Origin: Candidatus Zixiibacteriota bacterium
Lineage (GTDB): Bacteria; Zixibacteria; MSB-5A5; GN15; FEB-12
NCBI GenBank assembly: GCA_022570975.1
Contig: JACZYS010000153.1
Location: 1-6,151, forward strand
Length of the DNA stretch: 6,151 bases
Direction: 5' to 3'
Part shown: positions 1 to 5,035 of the stretch, piece after piece
How the letters are laid out: every line of letters begins with the position of its first letter
Numbering within the stretch: the first letter of the stretch is position 1
Notes under the pieces: generated by a model
The model's input: the letters and a program-made list of their open reading frames with translations, nothing else
Told to the model about the DNA's origin: nothing
Database searches by the model: none
Translations under genes and position numbers: made by a program

Positions 1-623
1 TCAACTTTTACTTCCAGAGAATACTGTTTGCCATCGGTAAAGTTATCAACATAAAATGATTTACCTACAATAAGCTCCTGCGTCCTAATATAGTACATCA
101 GTGATAAAACATCCTGAACAAATGGCGGTACTTTGATAGTGTCATCCTTATAAAAGGCCAGGTTTTTCCTCTGGTCAAATTCATACTTCCGCTCTGCTCT
201 ATACTTTCCTTCCCTCAGTTTCTTCTGGAATCTCCAGCTAAAAATACCAATTGCGTCGATAATTGATTCAGCCGAATCTTCTACTTTATAAAACGATGAA
301 AAGAAATTATTGGAATTGGCCGTAGTAATAATCTGAAAACAAGGGCGGTTCTCATAATCAATAAGAGACTTTACTTCCATGGTAGCGTATCCGGCATTGA
401 TAAATCCGTAATTGATATCAAAGGAGAGTTTTTCTTTCACACCAAAAGCAACGTTATCAACATATCGGTCAAAAAACTCCGTTGACGCCTCAATTGTAAG
501 CGACTCCCCGGAAGCTGCCCGGGCAATACCAATTTCAACGGTTACAAAATAAAAAAGAGGCAGAAGCCCAACTCCCACAAAAATAAGGAATATAAAAGAT
601 GGAATCCTGCTTTTACTCAGCAT
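1..623 (-). CDS. DUF3108-type exported protein, partial (C-terminus beyond the left edge)
   Basis: The reading frame starts at an ATG at 623 and runs off the left edge after 207 codons; it is open throughout. The start overlaps the end of the upstream phosphatase gene by 11 bases, and a GGAAG Shine-Dalgarno-like stretch lies about 9 bases before it. Residues 7-29 are strongly hydrophobic after a short basic start (MLSKSR) and are followed by an ARAAS cleavage-like site, so the protein is probably exported or anchored. From about residue 55 it resembles the DUF3108 family: a beta-rich start with INYGFINAGYATMEV, then FYKVEDSAES, and further on VPPFVQDVLSLMYYIR and VGKSFYVDNF. The family's molecular role is not established; a periplasmic beta-barrel-like fold is inferred. 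It is the last visible gene of the minus-strand operon, which fits an envelope role. Confidence 0.8.
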   Translation of the reverse strand, partial: MLSKSRIPSFIFLIFVGVGLLPLFYFVTVEIGIARAASGESLTIEASTEFFDRYVDNVAFGVKEKLSFDINYGFINAGYATMEVKSLIDYENRPCFQIITTANSNNFFSSFYKVEDSAESIIDAIGIFSWRFQKKLREGKYRAERKYEFDQRKNLAFYKDDTIKVPPFVQDVLSLMYYIRTQELIVGKSFYVDNFTDGKQYSLEVKV

Positions 624-1110
624 AGCTTTTTGCTTCCATCAGTTTAATAATTTGATCCAGATTCACACCCAGGCATTCACCAATCTCAAGAAAAACTTCA
701 TTGTACTGGTCAAGAGGCATGCCTATCGGGTCCTCAACAGATTCGCCAAAACCGGTCATGTCCGGGAAACTTTTTAAGAGATATGTTTTTTCATCGGCTC
801 CGGGGTTTATCCTTGAGACCTCATGGTAATGTTCAGTTGACATTGCAATAATCAAATCAGAGTTTTCTATTAGGTCTTCGGTAAGCGGTTGTGACATATG
901 CTGGGAGATATCAATCTCCCATATTTTGACAGCTTCCTGAGCAAATTTTGTTGCCGGAAACCCCACCCCGGCTGCGATTCCTGAGGAGACAATTTCAAAT
1001 TTCCCGGAATGATTTTTTTCAAGGAGTTTTCTCAGCGCGCCCTCGGCCATTGGTGAACGGCAGGTATTTCCGGTGCAGACAAACATTATTTTATATTTAT
1101 TATCAATCAA
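613..1110 (-). CDS. low-molecular-weight protein phosphatase, probable YwlE-type arginine phosphatase
   Basis: A 165-residue cytoplasmic phosphatase of the LMW-PTP fold, close to the usual family length. The N-terminal P-loop is C12-T-G-N-T-C-R18-S19, with C12 the predicted nucleophile and R18 the phosphate-binding arginine. The general acid is D127 in EDPIG. The residue before the second P-loop cysteine is threonine (T16). Tyrosine phosphatases usually carry isoleucine there, while Bacillus YwlE-type protein-arginine phosphatases carry threonine that selects phospho-arginine. This and the adjacent Sua5 gene, the same pairing as ywlC-ywlE in Bacillus, favour an arginine phosphatase; a tyrosine phosphatase remains possible. 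The start chosen is a TTG whose TTGA overlaps the TGA stop of the upstream gene, implying translational coupling. An ATG at 1086 (residue 9) would also retain the P-loop but has no visible Shine-Dalgarno. Confidence 0.9.
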   Translation of the reverse strand: MIDNKYKIMFVCTGNTCRSPMAEGALRKLLEKNHSGKFEIVSSGIAAGVGFPATKFAQEAVKIWEIDISQHMSQPLTEDLIENSDLIIAMSTEHYHEVSRINPGADEKTYLLKSFPDMTGFGESVEDPIGMPLDQYNEVFLEIGECLGVNLDQIIKLMEAKSYAE

Positions 1111-1787
1111 GATTCTATAACTGCCTTTTCTATCTCAGCTGTTTTAATTTTGCCTTCTCTTATAATTATAACTTCATCTTTTGTACAATCTACAACCGTA
1201 GAAGTTTCTCCGGTTAGTAATCCCGAATCAATATAATAATCTATTCCTCTGCCAAAGGCATCATAAATCTCTTGAATTGAGGACAGTTCTTTCTCCCCGG
1301 AGATATTGGCTGAGGTGGCACTTAAGGGAATGCCTAATGAGCGGGTCAGTTTTTGAATTAATAATGAACTGCTCAAACGAATCCCCACTTTGCCATTTAA
1401 AATAATTCTCTTATCAACAGAAGATTTGTTTTCTAAAACCAAAGTAAGCGGTCCGGGTAGAAACTTTTTGGCCAGCAGCTCAGCTGTCCTTGTTTTCTTA
1501 CCGGTTTCCCATAGCTGACTTAACGATGATACAAACAACGAAAGAGGCAGGTTCCTCTCTCTGTTTTTGATTGTATATAAATTGTCAATCACATCCGGTA
1601 AGTCTGCTCGACCCAGAATTCCATATCTTGTTTCGGTAGGTGCTACTATTAGCCCGCCGGAAAAAAGGTGCTCTTTAACATTCAAAAACAAAGAGTCTTC
1701 TTCAAGCAGTCTCTCCAACTTTATAACTGCAGAATCTTTATCTTTATTCAAGACTCTCATCATCATTGTCACTTGTTTCATGTTCAA
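1107..1787 (-). CDS. tsaC: L-threonylcarbamoyladenylate synthase (Sua5/YciO/YrdC family)
   Basis: This enzyme makes threonylcarbamoyl-AMP from threonine, bicarbonate and ATP, the first step of t6A modification at position 37 of ANN-decoding tRNAs. With the TTG start it is 226 residues, the short YrdC-type form without a C-terminal Sua5 domain. Visible family motifs are APTETRYGILG (residues 49-59), the K-N-R pair at 74-76 in TIKNRERNLPL, FLPGPLTLVL (109-118), VGIRLS (134-139), the SAN motif at 159-161 in LSATSANISG, and STVVDCT (196-202) before REGKI. The start is ambiguous. A perfect AGGAGG at 1797-1802 sits 9 bases before a TTG at 1787 and 15 before an ATG at 1781; an ATG at 1805 lies upstream of that site and would overlap the lipoprotein gene by 62 bases. 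MMM near 1766-1760 is another option. The stop overlaps the phosphatase start. Confidence 0.93.
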   Translation of the reverse strand: MNMKQVTMMMRVLNKDKDSAVIKLERLLEEDSLFLNVKEHLFSGGLIVAPTETRYGILGRADLPDVIDNLYTIKNRERNLPLSLFVSSLSQLWETGKKTRTAELLAKKFLPGPLTLVLENKSSVDKRIILNGKVGIRLSSSLLIQKLTRSLGIPLSATSANISGEKELSSIQEIYDAFGRGIDYYIDSGLLTGETSTVVDCTKDEVIIIREGKIKTAEIEKAVIES

Positions 1788-2367
1788 TATAGAAATCCTC
1801 CTCATAAGGAGAAGGCATCTCCTTCACATTGACAATCACCATTACCACCCAAGCATTCTTATAACCTGCAGCTTTGACTCTCTTTTCGTAATCTTCTGCT
1901 TTCTCTTTAACCTTGAAAGAGCCTACTCTAAGTTTAAAGTAGGGCACTTCATAATCAACAAAAACCGGCTGGTCAAAAATCTCCTCTGCAATTCGCAGCT
2001 CTTTTTTTATCTTCCCGTATTCTTTGGCCGTAAATATCTGGATACGATATGTCTGAGAGTTCTGAAAATCAACAGGTTCATCATAATCAGGGAGGGTGTA
2101 AGTTAAAGAATCTGACTCAGAAAGGGTGTCTTCTGTTACCGTAACCGAGCCAATAATTTCTCCACCTCTCGGATATTTCTGGGGGACAATCTCTTTATCC
2201 TGTGGAAATTCAAGCGGATCAAACCCCCGGTCTTTACCTTCTGATTTTACCTTTGTTTCTTCGCCATTTGCAGTTCCATACTGAGTGGCAGACTTTGGAC
2301 ATCCACTTAACATGAAAAGCATCATGACAGCTACAAAATTGTTAGAGATATTTTTTATATTTTTCAT
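1744..2367 (-). CDS. SPOR-domain lipoprotein
   Basis: A 207-residue predicted lipoprotein. The N-terminus has a few lysines, a hydrophobic run at residues 11-20 and the lipobox L-S-G-C with C23 as the predicted lipidated residue, so it should be anchored in a membrane facing the periplasm. Residues 27-100 are a polar, acidic linker. Residues about 104-185 are a SPOR domain: SQTYRIQIFTAKEY, then an alpha-helix with KKELRIAEEI, PYFKLRVGSFKVKEKAEDY and YKNAWVVMV. SPOR domains bind peptidoglycan strands stripped of stem peptides, often at division sites. The tail after 185 is acidic. The start chosen is the ATG at 2367; a TTG at 2376 adds three residues. Neither has a clear Shine-Dalgarno, and the gene overlaps manC by 26 bases, so translation is probably coupled to manC. 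Confidence 0.9.
   Translation of the reverse strand: MKNIKNISNNFVAVMMLFMLSGCPKSATQYGTANGEETKVKSEGKDRGFDPLEFPQDKEIVPQKYPRGGEIIGSVTVTEDTLSESDSLTYTLPDYDEPVDFQNSQTYRIQIFTAKEYGKIKKELRIAEEIFDQPVFVDYEVPYFKLRVGSFKVKEKAEDYEKRVKAAGYKNAWVVMVIVNVKEMPSPYEEDFYIEHETSDNDDESLE
1797..1802 (-). promoter_or_regulatory. Shine-Dalgarno of tsaC, lying inside the lipoprotein gene
   Basis: The minus strand reads AGGAGG, a perfect anti-16S match, inside the last 60 bases of the SPOR lipoprotein gene. It is 9 bases from the TTG at 1787 and 15 from the ATG at 1781. It argues against the longest start at 1805, which would place this site inside the first codons of the gene. Confidence 0.6.
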
Positions 2368-3421
2368 CTTCTTCAAGTTTGGTCAATAAATCTTTTATTC
2401 TATCCGCTTGTGTCTTATGCACCACTAATGTAATCTCTCCGGAGCGGACAACGACAATATCTGAGATTCCCAAACAGGCAATTATGCCATCCTCTTGATT
2501 GTAGGCGGTAGTTTCATAACTATCCAACAAAAGAGCATCCCCTATTATTACATTATTTTCCATATCTTTTTCTTTATATCTCTCAAGGGCCAACCATCCG
2601 CCAACATCATCCCAGATAAAGTCACCTTTTATGGTCAAGACATTGTCAGCATATTCCAGAAGGGCAAAATCCAATGAGATAGACTCTACTTCTTTATACA
2701 ACAATTCTCTTGCACTGGCTTCATTTGCACTTCCAATCTCTTTACTGTATGCTGTCAGCAATTGATGCATTTCAGGCTGGTGCTTTTCAATCGCTGACAA
2801 AAGTGTTTTGGCTGACCAGATAAACATTCCACTGTTCCAGAGATACTTCCGGCTGTAATAATATTCTGAAGCGATTGCTGCTTTTGGTTTTTCTGTAAAG
2901 CCAGAAACCCTGTGAACAGAAAATCCACCGGCATCAGAAAAAAGCTCTCCCATTTTCACATAACCGTATCCGGTTTCAGGTCTGGTAGGGGTTATCCCAA
3001 TAGTAATCAGGAAATCTTCTTCGGCGGCTATTTCTGAGCCGCGTTTTATAATACTAACCAGTTTTTCCGGCGGCTTTATAACGTGATCCGCAGACAGAAC
3101 AACCATCACTGCTTCCGGATCGTCCTTGACAAGGTGAATTGCAGCCAGCCCAATAGCAATGCAAGTATTCCTCCCTTCCGGCTCGGTAAGGATATTAGAT
3201 TTATCCAAAGAGGGAATATTTTCAATAATGATTTCTTGCATTGACTGGTTGGTCACAATCCTGACATTTTCATTGGGAATAAATGATGAAACCCGGTCAA
3301 TAGTCTCTTCCAGCATCATTTTATCAGAAATTAGCTTCAGGAACTGTTTTGGCCGCCCAATTCTGGAAAGAGGCCAGAACCGCTCTCCTTTTCCACCTGC
3401 CATAATTACATTATAAATCAA
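2342..3421 (-). CDS. manC: mannose-1-phosphate guanylyltransferase (GDP-mannose pyrophosphorylase)
   Basis: This enzyme makes GDP-mannose from mannose-1-phosphate and GTP in the cytoplasm, feeding mannose, fucose or related sugars into surface polysaccharide or glycoprotein. The 359 residues match the single-domain type without a fused phosphomannose isomerase. The nucleotide-binding signature AGGKGERFWPLSR spans 8-20, followed by RPKQFL (23-28, with the conserved lysine K25). Further family motifs are LSADHVI (109-115), TGYGYVKMGE (150-159), FTEKP (175-179), LWNSGMFIW (194-202) and FIWDDVGGW (268-276). Residues from about 290 look like the short beta-helix tail. The start is a TTG: the only in-frame ATG nearby is residue 7, which would cut into the first beta strand. 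GAAAGG lies 9 bases before the TTG. It is the first gene of the minus-strand operon. Confidence 0.95.
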   Translation of the reverse strand: MIYNVIMAGGKGERFWPLSRIGRPKQFLKLISDKMMLEETIDRVSSFIPNENVRIVTNQSMQEIIIENIPSLDKSNILTEPEGRNTCIAIGLAAIHLVKDDPEAVMVVLSADHVIKPPEKLVSIIKRGSEIAAEEDFLITIGITPTRPETGYGYVKMGELFSDAGGFSVHRVSGFTEKPKAAIASEYYYSRKYLWNSGMFIWSAKTLLSAIEKHQPEMHQLLTAYSKEIGSANEASARELLYKEVESISLDFALLEYADNVLTIKGDFIWDDVGGWLALERYKEKDMENNVIIGDALLLDSYETTAYNQEDGIIACLGISDIVVVRSGEITLVVHKTQADRIKDLLTKLEEDEKYKKYL

Positions 3422-3430
3422 GTCAAAAAA

Positions 3431-3436
3431 CCTTTC
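3431..3436 (-). promoter_or_regulatory. Shine-Dalgarno deciding the TTG start of manC
   Basis: The minus strand reads GAAAGG, 9 bases before the TTG at 3421. No in-frame ATG or GTG occurs between the predicted promoter and this TTG, and the encoded MIYNVIMAGG matches the family N-terminus, so the TTG is the probable start. Confidence 0.6.
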
Positions 3437-3456
3437 ACAATTCGTCTAATTTACTG

Positions 3457-3485
3457 ATAATAATAGAGTTAAATTCAATAGTCAA
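3457..3485 (-). promoter_or_regulatory. predicted sigma70-type promoter of the manC operon
   Basis: On the minus strand there is a -35 box TTGACT (3480-3485), a 17-base spacer and a -10 box TATTAT (3457-3462). Transcription would begin near 3450 and leave a leader of about 28 bases before the manC start. Both boxes differ from consensus by one or two bases and the spacing is optimal. No other gene lies between it and manC. Sigma factor specificity in this organism is unknown, so it remains a prediction. Confidence 0.6.
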
Positions 3486-3498
3486 GCCCCGTATCATC

Positions 3499-3517
3499 CC
3501 TGTCATCTACTGACAGG
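3499..3517. promoter_or_regulatory. perfect hairpin palindrome upstream of the manC promoter
   Basis: CCTGTCA, a 5-base centre TCTAC, then TGACAGG: seven matched bases per arm with no mismatch. It begins 14 bases behind the -35 box of the manC promoter, a position typical of an activator site. It has no T-run after either arm, so it is a poor terminator. The binding protein is unknown. Confidence 0.45.
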
Positions 3518-3521
3518 AGTA

Positions 3522-3612
3522 TAAGTTGTTGTCCATCACAATGATAATAGTATCTCAGAGACAGTAAAAGCTATCTTCGAAGGGAAACCGATATAAATCA
3601 TTAAGTTGTTGT
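3522..3612 (+). repeat. 11-base direct repeat pair, 80 bases apart
   Basis: TAAGTTGTTGT occurs exactly at 3522-3532 and 3602-3612. Both copies are followed within two bases by ATCA, so the similarity may run slightly longer with a two-base gap. A spacing of 80 bases is near but not equal to whole DNA turns. They may be binding sites or chance. Confidence 0.4.
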
Positions 3613-3654
3613 ATCAGCTTAATTTATCACTTATATACCAATATATGTGAACTA

Positions 3655-3687
3655 AAAGATTATTTGCTTGTTTAATAAATAATCTTT
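3655..3687. promoter_or_regulatory. 11-bp-arm inverted repeat abutting the rrf2-suf promoter
   Basis: AAAGATTATTT (3655-3665) and its exact reverse complement AAATAATCTTT (3677-3687) flank an 11-base centre. The right arm runs into the predicted -35 box and shares CTTT with the next palindrome. This is the longest perfect inverted repeat I found in the window. It could be a regulator site; no gene ends just upstream, so a terminator role makes little sense. Confidence 0.5.
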
Positions 3688-3701
3688 ACAAAGTTGTAAA
3701 G
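3684..3701. promoter_or_regulatory. perfect 8-bp-arm palindrome over the -35 box, possible Rrf2 operator
   Basis: CTTTACAA-AG-TTGTAAAG is perfectly symmetrical with a two-base centre and covers the -35 box of the predicted rrf2 promoter. A protein bound here would block RNA polymerase. Rrf2 regulators bind as dimers to palindromes and often regulate themselves, so the encoded regulator is the obvious candidate. The sequence is not an evident match to the known E. coli IscR type 1 or type 2 sites. Confidence 0.5.
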
Positions 3702-3713
3702 TTTTAGTATGTT
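3685..3713 (+). promoter_or_regulatory. predicted promoter of the rrf2-sufCB operon
   Basis: The -35 box TTTACA (3685-3690), a 17-base spacer and the -10 box TATGTT (3708-3713) are the best pair upstream of the regulator gene. A start near 3720 would give a leader of about 33 bases. TAAAGG lies about 9 bases before the ATG. A second inverted repeat, ACAAAGTT (3688-3695) with AACTTTGT (3727-3734), brackets the -10 box and the predicted start. Confidence 0.45.
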
Positions 3714-3752
3714 CTAATTAGTTATGAACTTTGTGAATAAAGGCACGACCAA

Positions 3753-4199
3753 ATGAAAATTACAGCCTTAGAAGAATACGGACTCCGTTGTCTGGTTGCA
3801 ATTGCCAAATCAGGCGAGCAGGGACAATTATCTATTTCTGAAATTGCGGAGATGGAAGGGCTTTCTATCCCCTACACCTCAAAGTTGCTGTCAATTCTTG
3901 GTAAAGCAAAACTTTTAGATGCTGTCAGGGGCAGGAGCGGTGGATTCTCTTTGGCCAGACCGGCAGAAAATATTAACCTCATGGAAATAACCATGGCCTT
4001 AGCGGGACCATTGATGGATAGTAACCACTGCGAAAAATACACCGGGTTGCTTGACGAATGCGTGCATTTGGACAACTGCTCGGTATATAATGTATATAGC
4101 GGCCTGGCTGGATATGTCACCGAATATTTGCAAAGTACTACTTTAGCAGATATGATTGATGAGAGCATTACAGGTAGATTACAAAGGATGAAAATATAA
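3753..4199 (+). CDS. Rrf2/IscR-family transcriptional regulator, probable Fe-S sensor of the suf operon
   Basis: A 148-residue Rrf2-family winged-helix regulator, typical in length. The N-terminus MKITALEEYGLRCLVAIAK is characteristic of the family. The helix-turn-helix spans about 26-50 (ISEIAEMEGLSIPYTSKLLSIL) and the wing is RGRSGGFSLARP (59-70). The effector region contains C93, C103 and C109, spaced C-x9-C-x5-C, a probable ligand set for a [2Fe-2S] or [4Fe-4S] cluster; IscR uses C-x5-C-x5-C. An extra C13 lies in the first helix. The gene sits directly upstream of sufC on the same strand with a 62-base gap and no visible terminator. It is therefore probably co-transcribed and senses Fe-S supply to control the operon, including itself. 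The direction of control cannot be read from the sequence. Confidence 0.92.
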   Translation: MKITALEEYGLRCLVAIAKSGEQGQLSISEIAEMEGLSIPYTSKLLSILGKAKLLDAVRGRSGGFSLARPAENINLMEITMALAGPLMDSNHCEKYTGLLDECVHLDNCSVYNVYSGLAGYVTEYLQSTTLADMIDESITGRLQRMKI

Positions 4200-4261
4200 T
4201 AATCAGATTTTAAATCCCCAACGAGAAGAAAACATTTAAACTTTTAAAGGACTTATAAATA

Positions 4262-4603
4262 ATGTCAAGTAATTCTCCTCTTTTTAATTTTGAAAATATC
4301 CACGTTACCGTGGAAGGAAAAGAAGTCGTCAACGGCGTCTCACTCAAGATGAACCCCGGCGAAATCCACGCTATCATGGGTCCCAACGGCTCTGGAAAGT
4401 CATCACTTTCAAATGCACTCATGGGTCATCCCAGCTATACAATCTCCGAAGGCACAGCCTTGTTAAACAATAAGAATCTGCTGGAAATGGATTCAGATGA
4501 ACGGTCACGCGAGGGACTATTCCTTGCCTTTCAATATCCACTGGCCATACCGGGAGTAACAGTAGCTAATTTTATGCGCACTGCTTTAAAGGCACACCGC
4601 TGA
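4262..4603 (+). CDS. sufC: SufC Fe-S assembly ATPase, N-terminal part, ended by an in-frame TGA
   Basis: This 113-residue frame is the first half of SufC, the ABC-type ATPase that works with SufB and SufD as the cytoplasmic Fe-S scaffold complex. Walker A is G40-P-N-G-S-G-K46-S47, and the Q-loop is LAFQYP with Q91. The last residues, VANFMRTALKAHR, are the normal mid-protein sequence of SufC, so the TGA at 4601-4603 is internal to the family and not a natural end. The remaining half continues in the same reading frame; read through, the two parts give about 257 residues, the usual SufC length. AAAGGA lies 10 bases before the ATG. Alone, this piece lacks the signature and Walker B motifs and cannot form an ATPase site. 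The TGA may be a real mutation, a recoding event or a sequence error. Confidence 0.85.
   Translation: MSSNSPLFNFENIHVTVEGKEVVNGVSLKMNPGEIHAIMGPNGSGKSSLSNALMGHPSYTISEGTALLNNKNLLEMDSDERSREGLFLAFQYPLAIPGVTVANFMRTALKAHR
4601..4603 (+). other. in-frame TGA interrupting sufC
   Basis: The frame reads CGC-TGA-AAA-GAT-GCC-GAC-ATG and stays in the SufC frame on both sides, so a single codon rather than a frameshift separates the halves. One base change would restore a sense codon (for example CGA or GGA). The next in-frame ATG is 12 bases after the stop, with no good Shine-Dalgarno, so reinitiation would depend on coupling. Confidence 0.85.
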
Positions 4604-4615
4604 AAAGATGCCGAC

Positions 4616-5035
4616 ATGTCTGATTTTAGAAAACTTTTCAAAAAAGAGATGAATGATCTCGGTGTTGACCAATCTTTTGCTTCGCGCTACTTAAATGACG
4701 GATTCTCCGGCGGAGAAAAAAAGCGAATAGAAATTCTACAGATGTCAATGCTCAAACCAAAAGTTGCTCTCCTGGATGAAACTGATTCCGGCTTGGATAT
4801 TGATGCTTTAAAAATTGTTGCCGAAGGAATAAATCGTTTCCATAATAGTGAAAATACTATTTTACTTGTTACTCACTATCAGAGACTCCTGAATTTTGTG
4901 AAACCAGATTTTGTTCATGTCATGTATGACGGAAAATTTGTCAAGTCCGGCGGACCGGAACTTGCCCTGAAACTTGAAGATCAAGGCTATGACTGGGTCG
5001 CCCCGGAAAAAGCCCAAACCACGGAGGTATTATAA
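4616..5035 (+). CDS. sufC: SufC Fe-S assembly ATPase, C-terminal part after the in-frame TGA
   Basis: The second half of SufC, 139 residues if started at the ATG at 4616. It carries the ABC signature FSGGEKKR (30-37), Walker B with its catalytic glutamate in VALLDETDSGLD (50-61, D54 and E55), and the H-loop histidine H87 in LLVTHYQRLL. ETDSGLD and the preceding YLNDGFSGGEKKR are typical of SufC within the ABC family. The coding sequence looks intact and conserved, with no sign of decay apart from the TGA at 4601-4603. Translation as a separate protein would need reinitiation; the site before the ATG is weak. The gene ends directly at the sufB start, with the sufB Shine-Dalgarno inside its last codons. 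Confidence 0.85.
   Translation: MSDFRKLFKKEMNDLGVDQSFASRYLNDGFSGGEKKRIEILQMSMLKPKVALLDETDSGLDIDALKIVAEGINRFHNSENTILLVTHYQRLLNFVKPDFVHVMYDGKFVKSGGPELALKLEDQGYDWVAPEKAQTTEVL
5023..5027 (+). promoter_or_regulatory. Shine-Dalgarno of sufB inside the sufC end
   Basis: GGAGG lies 8 bases before the sufB ATG and within the last codons of sufC. The sufC TAA is immediately followed by the sufB ATG, the layout of a coupled operon producing matched SufB and SufC amounts. Confidence 0.65.

Larger units (their letters stand above)
3422..3752. other. divergent intergenic region between manC and the rrf2-suf operon
   Basis: These 331 bases hold no convincing gene. Besides the two predicted promoters and the palindromes listed separately, there is an 11-base direct repeat TAAGTTGTTGT (3522-3532 and 3602-3612). 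The second copy is inside a 6-bp-arm inverted repeat ATTAAG/CTTAAT (3600-3605 and 3618-3623). There is also an imperfect palindrome CACTTATATA-CC-AATATATGTG (3628-3649; 8 of 10 positions pair) and a short perfect palindrome CTTCGAAG (3575-3582). AT content rises sharply toward the suf side. I see no tRNA, riboswitch or clear terminator. Confidence 0.6.

Noticed and set aside
948..2106. Plus-strand open frames at 948-1217 and 1567-2106
   Set aside because: They lie antisense to the well-supported phosphatase, tsaC and lipoprotein genes and their translations show no family motifs.
2495..3416. Plus-strand open frames inside manC
   Set aside because: They are antisense shadows of a strongly conserved gene, without recognisable motifs or good start sites.
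3872..4422. Minus-strand open frames across rrf2 and the sufC start
   Set aside because: They are antisense to genes with clear family motifs; the translations are low-complexity shadows.
4601..4603. Alternative genetic code with TGA read as glycine or tryptophan
   Set aside because: A glycine would fit at this site, but no other gene in the window has an internal TGA, and tsaC ends in a TGA exactly at the coupled start of the next gene.
4601..4640. Selenocysteine insertion at the sufC TGA
   Set aside because: TGAAAAG (4601-4607) can pair with CTTTTCA (4634-4640), but the stem is short and AT-rich with a 26-base loop, no SufC selenoprotein is known to me, and the position is not a catalytic cysteine site.
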